Shown: positions 26,281 to 38,462 of the stretch, one piece after another
How the letters are laid out: each line of letters starts with the position of its first letter
How positions within the stretch are numbered: the first letter of the stretch is position 1
NCBI GenBank assembly: GCA_024509875.1
Contig: JAMPIV010004263.1
Location: 124,001-188,000, forward strand
Source: Oreohelix idahoensis
Taxonomy: Eukaryota; Mollusca; Gastropoda; Stylommatophora; Oreohelicidae
Length of the DNA: 64,000 nt
Reading direction: 5' to 3'
Notes under the pieces: generated by a model
What the model saw: the letters and a program-made list of their open reading frames with translations, nothing else
What the model was told of the DNA's origin: nothing
Database searches by the model: none
Program-made: the position numbers and the translations under genes

Positions 26281-28437
26281 CATCATCATCTCAGCCCGTA
26301 ACCCGTCATGGGTCGTAGGGGTGCCATGGTGGAAGCATCAGCAGACAGGGTCCTCCACTGCTCTCTATCCTCAGCAATGCGTACAAGTGTGGAAAAACCG
26401 TGTCCTGTCCATTCTTTGATGTTATCAGCCCAGGATTTTCTCTGCCTTCCTCTTCTCCGTTTACCTTCGACTGTTCCCTGAAGGATCGTTTTCGAAAGGG
26501 AGTCATGACGAGTTACATGCCCAAACCAGGCAAGCTTTCGACGTTTCACTATTGACAAAAGTGGTTCTTGGTGGTCTGCATAGGTGTTTATCTTCTCTCT
26601 AACATAGCCATTTGTTTTGTGCTCTTTATAGCAAATGCGCAAAATTCTTCTATAACATTTATGCTCGAAAGCCTGAATCCTTCGCTCCGTATCTGCAGTG
26701 AGTGTCCAGCCCTCACACCCATACAAGAGAATAGATAATACAAGTGATTTGTATAATTTGATCTTCACAGGAAAACTGATGTTACTTTTCCATATCACAT
26801 TCAACCTTGTCATGGCAGCTGAGGCCGTCTCAAGTCTTGTCTTGATTTCTTTAATTGATCTTCCATCACTACATATAGTGGACCCGAGATATTTAAAGGT
26901 GTTAACTTCTTCTAACGTTTGCCCATTTAACGTAATGTTGGTCGGAACATGTTTCTTATGGCTATTCACCAATATCTTGCTTTTTTCTATATTAATTTCC
27001 ATCCCATACGTTCTTGTTACTTTCTCCAGTCTAGAGGTAAGGTCTTAAAGTTCTGATTCTGATCCAGCTATCAGATCAATATCATCAGCAAAACGTAGGT
27101 TGCACAGAGGTCGGCCTCCAATCGATATGGTTGATTTATAATCGTAGAGAGCCTCCTGCATAATATGTTCTAGATATATATTAAAGAGCACTGGTGACAG
27201 GATACATCCTTGGCGAACTCCTACAGATGTTTTGAAAAATTCTCCAATGTCGTTGCTTACAAAAACAGCACTGCTTGCGTCCTTGTATAGTGCTTCAATG
27301 ATATCTATGATGTTGGTATCAAAATTGAATTTTCTCATTACTTGCCATAAGCCTTCATGCCAGACTCGATCGAAGGCTTTTGTGAAATCAATGAAGTTAT
27401 GGTATAAATCGTGTTGATGTTGGAGATGTTTTTCGATAAGTAATCTAATATTGAAGATTTGTTCTGAGGTACTTCTTTTTGGTCTAAAGCCTGTTCCTCT
27501 GACAAGATTTCTTCTGATTTCTGTTTTATTCTGTTCAAAAGTATCCTTAACATTACCTTACTTGGATGACTAATAAGGCTAATGGTTCTGTAGTTCTTGC
27601 ACATTTTTAGATTTCCTTTCTTTGGAAGCGGTATTACTAATGACTGCGTCCATTCTTTTGGCCATTTTTTTGTACTCCATATCTTCTGGCAAATTGTTGT
27701 CATGATTTTTACTATATCTGGTCCTCCATATTTCAAGAGCTCTGCTGGGATATTATCCACACCCGGTGACTTCCCTCCTTTCATCGAACATATAGCCTCT
27801 TCCACTTCTTCCCGTAATATTGCTGCATTTCCGAGTTCCCTGTTTTCGCACTTAATGTTGTTTAATATGCCTAAGTCAGTGTCAAGTTTACAGTTATATA
27901 ATTCTTTACAATATTCTGTCCACCTTCTCGTTACAGCTGTTTTTTCATTGAGCAGAGCCCCATTGCTATCTTCTATGACAGTTACCCTGGGCTATTGAGA
28001 TTTTGATAGTTTTCTTAATGTGTCAAAAGCTGCCTTGCTGTTACCTTTTATTAGCCCCGTATTAATGGACTCACATTGATCAGCTACCCATTTTTCTTTG
28101 GCCTGTTTCATTTTCTTCCTAATATTTTTGTTCACCATACTGTATTGCCATGCTGCTTCAGGAACCTCTTTCTTAACCTTTTTCATTTCCCGCCGTGTAT
28201 CACATAACTTTAGAATGTCATCTGTAACCCATGGTTTGTTTATTTTCTTTCTTTTACCAAGTATTTCTGTTGCTGATTTAATGAGCACGTCTTTCATGTT
28301 CTCTGTGATTGAGTTGATATCATCCTCCAAAAAGTTGAGAGCTGCGAATTTTCCTCCAACAGTTGCCTCAAAGATTCCCGCGATTTCTGGATCTTTCAGT
28401 TTGTCTAAATTGAATCTTAACTGAGAACATCTGTTTT
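26281..28437 (-). mobile_element. LINE-D: 5'-truncated non-LTR retrotransposon inside element C
   Basis: A 2157-bp insertion flanked by the 11-bp target-site duplication TTGACCATAAT (26270-26280 and 28438-28448). On the minus strand it ends with an ATGATGATG-type tail next to the left TSD and is truncated in the endonuclease-RT linker at the right. The exact TSD allows the interrupted gag of element C to be recognised on both sides. Confidence 0.92.
26286..28437 (-). pseudogene. LINE-D ORF2 fragment: linker, RT and C-terminal region
   Basis: Reading on the minus strand from 28437: linker RFNLDKLKDPEIAGIF, KKINKPWVTDDILKLCD and an in-frame TAG at 27994-27992. RT follows with SMKGGKSPGVDNIPAELL, WPKEWTQSLVIPLPKKGN and NYRTISLISHPSKVML. 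A frame change then covers the GFRPKRST and FIDFTKAFDRVWH region (about 27480-27340). The catalytic FADD (LRFADDIDLI), a TAA at 27047-27045, NTFKYLGSTICSDG, WFGHVTRHDSLSKTI and GKRRRGRQRKSW follow. One frame change and two stops are the main lesions, so it is a fairly young dead copy. Its family differs from LINE-A, -B and -C. Confidence 0.88.
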
Positions 28438-29372
28438 TTGACCATAATAAAGCCCCTCTAAACCAAAACCAACCTAAATTTGAACATAAGGACAAATTTA
28501 ATAAAGGTAAAGCTTATTATGATAAGCCAAGTTTTGACCAACGAGATAGAAACCCGAAATTCAGTGATAGAAAAACTTTCCCACAGGGAAATAAATGGTG
28601 TAAATGGTGCAAGAGGAATACTCATGACACCAAAGTGTGTACTAAGAAACCTTCTTCCTTCGCTGCAATAAAAACGGGGAACAAGGGATTAAAGGTGAAA
28701 AATACTGGACAGCAGGAACCTTATCACCCACCAGTTTGTGAGGATGTTGTATGTAATAGTGTCACCATAAGGTGCCTGTATGATACAGGTTCAGATTATG
28801 ACTCAGTCGTGAGCTCTCACCTGGTGCGAGCAGATCAATACACCACAGAAACAGTGGAGATTCAAGCCGCAACCAAGGACGTAGCAACCATGACACTTCC
28901 CATTGCAAGGATAACTGTGAAAACTTGCTATATGGAAGGAGTGATTAGAGCAGCAGTGATAAATGAACCAATCTACCCTCTTATATTGGGGTGTAGATAT
29001 GTCTTCTTGGGGAATCCCAAGAAACCTGTGATCATGGCAACAGTGCAGACCAGGTCACAGTCAAGGAAGGACGAGGATGAACCTATAAATACTCATCCAG
29101 AGGAGATGAAGAAGGCACAGGTGGAGGATAGGTCACTCAAGCCGTGCTTTAAAAAATTGCCTAAATGCCATACACCTCCAAACAAAAGAGACTACTATAT
29201 GAAGTATAAACTGATCTATAGGAAGGCTGGAACTGGATCCAATGGTCACGGACAGTTGGTACTTCCCAAGGCATATAGGGCAGACTTAATAAGGAGTTTA
29301 CATGTTGGAAAAGATGGGGACCACGAGAAAGTAGGTATCATCTGCCAAAAGGTTTCACAAAAATATTATTGG
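28438..29372 (+). pseudogene. Element C nucleocapsid, protease and start of integrase
   Basis: Continues gag after the LINE. A basic Asn/Lys/Arg-rich segment is followed by one CCHC zinc knuckle (CKWCKRNTHDTKVC, 28599-28640), then a retropepsin active site CLYDTGSDYDS (DTG at 28782-28790). Next is PLILGCRYVFLG, the usual hydrophobic C-terminal half of a retroviral-type protease, and TRSQSRK. The integrase zinc-binding region begins at about 29260 (LPKAYRADLIRSLH) and reaches KYYW at 29371, where the solo LTR interrupts the Trp codon region. The frame is uninterrupted over this piece. Confidence 0.85.
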
Positions 29373-32027
29373 TGTGACAGACAACTCATCCGTCCCTGAA
29401 TTTGTTAGATGATGGTAAGTACCATTTCATAACATCGGTACCCCTGAAGTGTTGGATGATATGGTACGACCCTTTGTAACGACCCCTTCGTATAGCATCA
29501 GTGCCCCCGAATATTGTGGTAACTTTTCGTCAAACGGGATTTGTTTCACCTGGACTCATTAGCTATGCAACCGTTCCACACAGATGGTCAACACGTTTGC
29601 TGATTAATATGTGGACAGTTTATCTACCGTTCATTCTGGTCATCGCATTGATTTAAGGAGAGATTAAATCACACCCACGGACATCTCTTGAGCAATCATA
29701 TGCAGTATTTTCATTAACTTGGCCCAGTGGGGGCGGTGCCAGAATCAAACAGATAGTAGCGGCACACGATCAAACAGACTGGGGGATCTCAGGAAAGACT
29801 ATCGGCGCTATTAAAGGCAGTTGTGGTCCCTGAAACGAGCGACGCAAGTTTCCTGCCGGTATTTCGCATCTCGGTGTTAAACACGAAACCGATCGCAGTG
29901 GGAGCGAACGGGAAAGCCGACGCGCAAGCAGCGAGCGGAGATACGTCAGACCAGAAGCGGCTTCTCTCTTTAGTCTGGCGGTCAGATCCCAAAAAGTCTC
30001 CTGAGATCCTAAAAGGTGTCAATTTTCTCATGTCCCACTCATCTTACATTTCAGCTAGATATAGACAGACCACGTAGAAAGCCATGTTATCATTCGGTCG
30101 CCAGAGATTTAAGATTCACTAGCTATAGTAGAAATTTTGCTAGATTTCCATCTGAATTGGTGGCTACATTAGGAGTGATTTCTGTTTCTGTGCACGGTAT
30201 AATATATTTGTTAAAGTGATCAGTGGTCTAGTGCTTTCATTTTATTTCACTGGATTTTGTGTTTATTTAAATCTATTAATTTTAACTCATCCCAAAAATT
30301 CCAGTGGTAAAGTTAATGATATATCTATTATAATATTTCCAAAAATAATAGATGCTTTAATGTTAAAGTAACTTTTAAAGCCGAGAAGGAATTTATAATT
30401 AATAAATTTAGTTAAGTCCTATATATATAGATGTGTATTTTAACCATTAGACTCGTGACGTGTTTTCTTAAATACATAATTAAATACGCGAGTGTATATA
30501 ATAGCCTTAACGGTAAATTTATCGCGCGTTAGAATATTATTTAATTTTTGAGGTATGATTATGTTGTCATGGGTTTTCTATCTTTTTCTATAGAATGATC
30601 ACCTTTGCAATCCCAGCATAAAGAAATCATACAGAGAGTTTCAGACTCGGTTCTTAAAATTTAAGACATATTGATGAAACATTTTTTAAATTTAATCTTG
30701 TGGCGGTCCGATGCGACCTAGCTATCATAATTACATGAAAGAAAGCCTACACAAGAACATTTAAATAAATCATCAATTTAAATTACAATCTGTAAGATAA
30801 ACTGGAAGATGAACAGTGCCAGTAGCGATATTTTATTTACTGCTCTACTGTGAGAGATAACCGATTTACCTGACTGTGACTGAGCCTAGTTTTTCCACAC
30901 TGGATTAAAAACTTTACCGGTCAGTTGCTATCATCACGCATTGAAGGAATTTTACCATCACTTCATTTCCCCCCCCCCCCCCCCTGTGTCGAACTGTGTC
31001 AGTGCCATCCCATAGACTCATTTCTTTATATAATAAAACACAAGAACTCTTAGGCTTCAAGTCCGGCGATAAGTGGGAATATTTGCTATCAGCAAACCTC
31101 GCAACATCTGTCGCGGGACATCGAAGTACTAGACAGTTTCACATGTCATGAGTGTAATTGCTGTTTATATAATCCTATGGATTGTCTGATGCTGCAATCG
31201 GAAAGTGTGAGTGAATATATGAGTGTGGATCCTCACGCGCGTGCATGAATGACAGGAGATTTTAAATTGTTTGAAAAAACCATTTGTTAATTTGCCTACC
31301 GGGTAATACATTTTCAGCATACCCTGCATTGTTTCTTTAATTGGGATATTTTGTTAACTCTGTTTACCCCCTTCCCCCCTTTCATTTGCTTAGTAAAAGG
31401 GAAGAACAATTGGGATAACAGGATTTTTTTCTACCACCCATACCTAAGATTGTAACCCCTCTTTCAGAGTAATTAACTTCACTGTAAGGTTACATTACCT
31501 ATGTTCCTGATAACTATCTATCTTTGGACTGGGTTTATCTTTGTCTAATACAAGCGGGAAGAGCTTAGTCGATACCAATCTTCTTCACCCCTCCTCCCCC
31601 TTGCTATTTGTATTGTTTGTACTTATGATGATTTTTTTCTGTAACACCTGATAATTGTTTGTGATTTGATTTAAGGTTAATAAACTGCATAAACTTATTT
31701 ACTGTGTTGGAATACCAAAGCCCAAATTTCCCCTATTTGTTTAATATAGCTTGTATACACGTGCGTCTGTGTGTTTGAAGCACCAAATCGGTGTGAGCGC
31801 AGATGTGTGTCTGGAAACTGGCAAATAATTGTTTGACCAGGAGAGTCTGAAGAGAAGATTGAGAGAAACGATTTGTCGTAAATAAGTCTGTCTTTACTCT
31901 CCCCAGCACTCTGTGAAGCAACTATTTACTCTCTACATTTTCTATCACTGAGCTTTTAACCACCATTCTCCACTCTAAACCGGACCACTATTTCTAAGAC
32001 TCTTTCTCTCAAAATAAATTTACGACA
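29373..32027. mobile_element. Solo LTR E inside the integrase of element C
   Basis: A 2655-bp non-coding insertion with ends TGTGACAGAC...TTTACGACA and the perfect 5-bp TSD ATTGG (29368-29372 and 32028-32032). Removing it restores the integrase order YYW then PDVK on the two sides. It contains a TATA-like TTATATAATAAAA (31025-31037), AATAAA near 31678 and a C16 run (30969-30984). No pol-like frame is present, so a solo LTR is the simplest reading. The family shares its CGACA end with element D. Confidence 0.82.
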
Positions 32028-32220
32028 ATTGGCCAGATGTAAAGATAGTTATTGTGAATTTTGTAGAAGCCTGCGGCATATTTCATGAGGGAACACCCAC
32101 AAGTGGGGAACATAATAATCAGGACGGCCACGGGGCAAACTTAGGCCTGAAAATAAAAATAAATATAATAAAGTAGAGACAGTGGAATTGGAACCCCTTT
32201 TTCACACTGTAAAAGTGGTC
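32028..32220 (+). pseudogene. Element C integrase zinc region, continued
   Basis: After the solo LTR the frame reads WPDVKIVIVNFVEACG...GTPTSGEHN, the Cys-rich end of an integrase HHCC domain (one Cys is replaced by Phe). The downstream AACTTAGGCCTGAAAATAAA matches the same region of element D (minus strand near 42730), which confirms its identity. The catalytic integrase core that should follow is absent. Confidence 0.65.
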
Positions 32221-35200
32221 AGTCACCACTGCAAAATGCCTGCCCAGTCAGTGCTGTAAAGATTGATACCTCTGTAAAATATGTGACTTCTTCTGTATCT
32301 TCTCCTTACGCACACACTAGTGGTGAATATGATGTGTGCTGCAGGTGGAACAAAGGTCAACTCAACCGACGCAGGGTTATGCAGATATGGAGTGAGATTG
32401 TAACGTGTTAGTTGTGCGAATGGTGGAATGTTCGTATGTTGACCAGCATAAGGCACTCATTCACTCATAGCTATAAGTCACCGATACAGACTGCTGTGGT
32501 CGCTTGTACTGTTTATTAGGACGCACACACTTGGACAGAACGGATAAAGTCATAGGTACATGTTGACACAGTAAATCATGGTATTTGAATAGTAGGTGGC
32601 AACATCAAACATCATTTCGTATAGCATAAATACAATAGACGATATGAGTAGAACCCTCAATGTTGTGGTGTATTATCGCCTTATACTTCCACTGACTGAA
32701 CGCATCAGTGGAGCTGAATATGTAGACATGGATAAGAGTTCACTGGCCGAACCCTTTTTCTTCGTTAAGTTCTTAAGCTGTATATATCAGATGTTTATAC
32801 AATAATGTTAAACCACGATAGTGGGTTTTCCATCATAGCAAGATCTCCGTACCACTGTCCGATAGTAGGATAAATATTCCGTTCTCTTGACAGTGATCCA
32901 TTGTAATGACAGTAATCCAAAATGACCACCTTCTTGAGTTTCGCTCACTCACTCAGAAGAAGGATAAATGATGGGCCGAAGTTAATTCGTAATATGGATT
33001 AAATATTCTCATAGAGTTTCCATAAACTTCTATATCAATAGGGTTGATTCATGTAAGTCACAAGAGCTGTAAGATAACCTGTCATCTTCGTCGATATACA
33101 AACGATTCTAGATGCTCGATAACACGATGTTCATCTAGATCTAACGAAATGGAGATCATTAAAGGGTCTGGTATTACCTGGAGTCCGAATTAAACACAAT
33201 ACAGTACATGAGGAGAATCTCTGACAATAGAATCTCGCAGAGACACAATCTCCTTCTGAAAGATCATTCACAGATCACTTTCAACCATTTTACAGGACCA
33301 GCCCAAAAAACACACACAGCCATTATTAGGCGGCTTCGTCGAGACTCACTACGCATGCCTCGAAAAACGAATACCTGCCCCAGAGTTCAGCACAAAGAAT
33401 ATAGTCCGACCTAAACATACAAAGATATACAATATAAGACCGAATCTTCTTGCACTAGACAAGTAATACATATAAATTCAGGCCATAAACATATTGAACA
33501 AGATCAATTTATTTTCTTGCTATCACAAAATGCGAAATGCATGAATCTCGTATTCATACGCCAAATCAATATATACTCAAGAGAGATCACTCATATAATT
33601 AAAAGTATAAATCAAATCATGGGTGATATAACTTTGACTGTAACAAAAGTAATCTCTTTTTCATATCAACTAGTCATATCATAAATGTGTAATCTGTGCG
33701 TCACATATGTGCGCAACACACACACAGTCTTCAATTGAATATGCCACTATGCGGCGAGTACAAAAAGTGGTTTTAACCCAGAATAAGCCGACAATCCCTC
33801 AGTCGGAATTATGTGAACTGGGGAAAGATAAAAGAGAGCCGAGGTCTCTCACAATGAAATTAAAGTGGGGAGATGTGGTGGGTTTAGATGTTAAGAAGAA
33901 TGGTGTGCCTATAGTTGTACTTGAGTGAGATCAACTGTGAAGGTCTCTGAGGTAAACAATGGACAGCTGTGTTACAGAGTACCTTTCTTGTTACCACCCT
34001 ACGATCTCACTCTAAGTTATATTTTTATTGACTAGCGTGACTGAAAGCTACATAAAGTGTCTAGGGTATTGTAAGAGTGTTGTTGAAGAATCTCAATACA
34101 ACAACATATACAAACATATATTAAATCCTATGATAAACTCAACTAACTCCAGCTGTTAAATTTTATATTGAAGATTTCTTTTGTAAACTTTACTGGTCCT
34201 GAGCCTAAAGTTGTTTTGGTCAAGACTACAGTTCAATGATAATCAATTTAGATGGATAAATATATTTACAAATATATATAAAGATATTTACATACAACAG
34301 ACAATATGTCCATAGTACATTGTTACAAATTCTCAAGTTGATATTAATTACTCTATTTAACTACTGGTACGGGGAAGCAGGTTGGGGATTTACATCATCC
34401 CATCATTCTTTTGTTTCACTAGTATTGTTTATGTTAGTCTTTTGGAGGAACGTTTTTGTCTGTACAGGAGATTTTTCTTTAGTCGTGATAAGTTGTCCCA
34501 GGCCAGATATTTCACTTATCTGGGTCCTGGAATCACAGCAGTTGCAGTTGGTTTGGCCAAACACTTCAGTCTCCTCTGGTCTGAAACTTCTTTAATACCA
34601 GCAGGTGCCAGAGACTCTTAGAAATAGTGCTGAATTTCTCTATCATCGAGTACCAGCACCAGACAAGTGCCAGCAGGAACCCCTGTCAATGCAAGTTATG
34701 GTTCTGTCTTAATATCAAACTAATTCCTCCTAATTTACATGTAAACAGACATTCAATACAAAAGAACATGGTCAGATCTCTCTGACAACCCTGCTTCTCC
34801 ACTTTAATTTGATGGAATAAATTGTACCAGTTTTCTTTTCTCTTCCCTAATGGATGTTACGCCTCTGTCATTCCTGCAGTCATCTTTTCCATACAATAAG
34901 ATAGGTGTAATGTTCCTGTATGACCATCATATATATATTCCTGTAGTTCTAAACTTCTTGGATGGTCCATTATATGATGTATCAACATCTAGGCCATGCC
35001 TAAGTCTGCTATGGAACCATTTAATTACATTTTTTTTCCATGGCCTTTTCTTACACACAACCCTTTTTTAATTAAAAAGTCAATAAAATCAATCTTACCA
35101 CATATCAACGAAATATAAACAAGTAACGATGAATTAGGCAATCGAATATGGCACACTTTCATCACTGCCTCTGTTCAGACTGCTTTCTGTTGTTATTTAT

Positions 35201-36333
35201 TTTAAAACAAAGCACAAGTCTGCTCATCGCTTCTTGCTCCTCTGAATATATTGAAAAAAATGGCAGCGAGCAGCTTACTATTTCGTTAAAGTAAAAGGCT
35301 TTGGCCAATGAGACCAAGCATCTCTTTGTTTGAAGGAAACTTTTTTTAAAAAAAAAATCTCAAACCACTATGCGTTACTACTACCAACTAGATTTGTATA
35401 TTTAGGTTAGCCAATAATATTTCGGCGTCCTTCAAAATTCATCCAATCCACTTCATCGTACTATCTTAGCCTTTCTTTCACCTAATTTTTTCCAAAAAAA
35501 ATATGCTATCCAATCTAAGCAGATATGACGACCTGACAGTATCTCCGATTCTCTATGTATTATTACCAATATTTGATTACCTAATGGACTATTTAGATAA
35601 CTAACTACATTTTCTTGCTCAGCAAGTCTTCAGGTACACGAATATATGAATTTTATGGGGCTAAGTGGCTTGGTTCAAAATTCTATCTTTTTTTCTATGT
35701 TAGTTGGTTATTTTTAAACTACCTCCTGTTCAATTCTTTTCCCATGTACTTTCAAGCTAATTACGAGAGTCTCTCGTAACATGTCTAGAATTACGTCATT
35801 CGCAATAAGAGCTAAGCGTGTTTTCATGACCGTAGTGTCCACATTTTCTAACGTTTTCCTCGTATTTTGAAAACCGCCTAAGGGCAAGGCTAGCAAGTTG
35901 GTTTTATTTTTAGAAACAAAGTGAGACGTGATTTGCGTTGGGTTATCTATCCGTTCTCCTCCCTTCTACAATGTATTCTAGGCAAATGTTTCATTTGAAC
36001 TTGGAAAGTGGTACGTTTTTCTCAAGGTTGAATTTGAAAAATAGGGTACCCTTTTTGGTTCGGCCAATGCGTTATCAAATAATACACTGAAGGCGTATGC
36101 GAAGACTATGATTCTTGCCAAAAATTTTTAGTACTATCCTATCTTTGACTTTATGCACTATATTGTTATATGTTAAATTAGATATTGTATTTAGAAGTTC
36201 ACCACAGGAGAAAACCCCAAGAAAAGAATTGGTAGTGGAAGATTCTTATGTGATGACAAAAGGAAGAAAAGTCACCACCACCACACTTCCAATTACATGA
36301 AAATTGCCGGTGCCATGAAACATATGTAGGCAA
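32221..36333. other. 4.1 kb unassigned DNA where the integrase core of element C should be
   Basis: No recognised protein domain. At 33863-33877 the 15-mer AAGTGGGGAGATGTG is identical to the polypurine tract plus LTR start of element C (38333-38347), so an LTR of another element may begin near 33874 and end near 36322 (GAAACA), a length like the other LTRs here. No matching 5' partner or TSD was found by eye. A short frame at 33707-33928 spans the motif and has no known content. Confidence 0.45.
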
Positions 36334-38277
36334 CCCTGTTATTTGGGAGGCCAATAAAAGGTCCACTGGAAACCCTGTTGAGGACGTGGACAGATGAGAA
36401 GGCAGAAGAGACTGTTACCTCATCGTATCAGTATGTGAACGAGCTGACCACTCGTCTCAAAACTGGCTGGAAACTGGCAAATGATAATCTCAGACAAGCC
36501 AGGAAAATACATGCTGCTTATTTTAACAAGAAAGTGAAGGATATAGAATTAGCTGTGGGGGAGAAGGTGTTGCTTCTCTTACCCGGCAGTAGTAACAAGT
36601 TGCAAATTGGATGGCAGGGGCCATATACGATATTAGAGAAGGTGTCTAGAACTAATTATAAAATTGACAAAAAAGGTAAGGAGAAAATATATCATGTGAA
36701 TCTCCTAAAGAAGTATCTGGATAGGGAAATCCAGGATGAGATACATCTAATGGCCTTGTCGATAGCAACGGGGATGAAGAATGAACCACTCACCTCTCAA
36801 GAGTAACCCCTAAAAACAGATGAAACACAGGCACAAGTAAAAATTAGTAAACATTTGACGAAAGCTCAGAGGGAGCAGGTTCAAAAGGTTCTGATTGAAC
36901 ATACAGACGTGTTAACGGATAAGCCGGGGCACACAAATCTGTTAGAATATGATAAGAAGCTAATAGACCCAACACCCATCTGTATGAGGGCCTATTCGAT
37001 TCCGTTCGCTAAGGAAAAAGCTTTGAAAGAGGAGATAGATTATTTGTTGAAGGAAGGAATTATTTCTCACAGCGAATCTCCTTACAGCTCTAGTGTGGTT
37101 TTGCTGAGAAAACCCTCTGGAGAACATCGTCTGTGTATAGATTACAGGAAACTGAATGCTGTCACAGAAAGTCAGGTGGATCCATTGCCTGATACAAATC
37201 AGCTGCTTGCCAGGCTGAACAAGGCAAAATATTTTTCTAAGTTTGATCTTAGCAAAGGCTATAATCAAATTCCAGTGAAGCCTGAGGTTCGACCTTATTT
37301 AGCCTATAGCAACTCGGAAGGCCATTATGAGTTCAACATGTTGCCGTTTGGGTTGAAAAATGCCCCGAGTGTGTTTTCCAGGAAGATGCGAAAATTGTTG
37401 GATCCACTGAATAATCCCTGTATAACGAATTTCATGGATAACATTCTTATTGCTACTGAAACATTCGAAGAACACATTAACTCTCTGAATATGCTATTCG
37501 ATAGGCTCAGAGAAGCAAATTTGACTGCTAGACCAACCAAATGTTGTGTGGGTTGGAAAGAGCTGGAATTCTTGGGACACACAGTATATCAGGGAAGCAC
37601 GACTCCTGACCCCAAGAACCTGGAAAAATTGCAAAGAGCACCGAGGCCACAAACAAAAAAGGATGTGAGATCTTTCGTATCTTTATGTGGGTTTTATCAG
37701 AAATACATAAAGAACTTTAACTCTATATGTGCACCGCTGACAGATTTAACTAGAAAGGGTCAACCTGAAAAAAATTATTTGGTCAGCGCAGTGTGAATTT
37801 GCATACCAAGAGTTAAAAGAGAAACTCACCAGCAAGCCGATCTTGAAATTGCCTGATTTAAGTAAAGAATTTGGGGTGAGAACGGATGCAAGCAACGTCG
37901 GATTAAGGGCCGCATTATTACAAAGGTCCACTTCACTTGATGGGGAATTAAACCCAGTTGCTTATGCTAGCCGCAAGTTGAATAAGGCGGAGCAAAACTA
38001 CTCAACAAGTGAAAAAGAATGTTTAGCACTAATATGGGCTATAAAAAAGTTCCAGATCTATCTCTATGGTAGGTCATTTTTGGTGCAAACAGATCACCAG
38101 CCTCTTGTGTTCTTGTCACAGGCCTAGCATGAAAATGCACATCTATTAAGGTGGTCTTTACTCATTCAACCTTATTTATTTACCATTGAATATATACACG
38201 GTTCGCAGAATGTGGGAGCGGATTTTTTGAGTAGGCATCCCTTGGAAGAAACTCAGGGTAGTCATAAGAACAAATGA
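36334..38277 (+). pseudogene. Element C integrase C-terminal (GPY), RT and RNase H
   Basis: Resumes in integrase at ATLLFGRPIKGPLE, followed by the GPY/F module (LQIGWQGPYTILEKV) and a TAA at 36804-36806. RT is open from 36855 with TDKPGHTNLLEY, SSVVLLRKPSGEHRLCIDYR, FDLSKGYNQIPV and FGLKNAPSVFSR. The catalytic motif is FMDN (37431-37442) in place of xxDD, which should abolish polymerase activity. A frame change in the A-run near 37770 leads to RNase H (VRTDASNVGLRAAL, SEKECLALIWAI, QTDHQPL), a TAG at 38125-38127, and the end HGSQNVGADFLSRH before TGA 38275-38277. Confidence 0.88.
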
Positions 38278-38332
38278 GTTAATTAATCTATGTGAATTTC
38301 GGATCTTGAACTTACTTCAGAAGCATGTACTC

Positions 38333-38345
38333 AAGTGGGGAGATG
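38333..38345 (+). promoter_or_regulatory. Polypurine tract of element C
   Basis: AAGTGGGGAGATG directly precedes the 3' LTR start TGTGATGATG. This is the standard plus-strand primer position. Confidence 0.7.
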
Positions 38346-38374
38346 TGTGATGATGTCCTAGATTTCACCGCTCG

Positions 38375-38462
<88 letters not shown>

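Noticed and set aside
29403..29420. LTR start at TGTTAGATGATGG
   Set aside because: The TSD and restored integrase codons place the boundary at 29373, with ATTGG on both sides.
33707..33928. 73-codon open frame as a gene
   Set aside because: No recognisable domain. It spans a PPT-like motif and lies in decayed transposon sequence.
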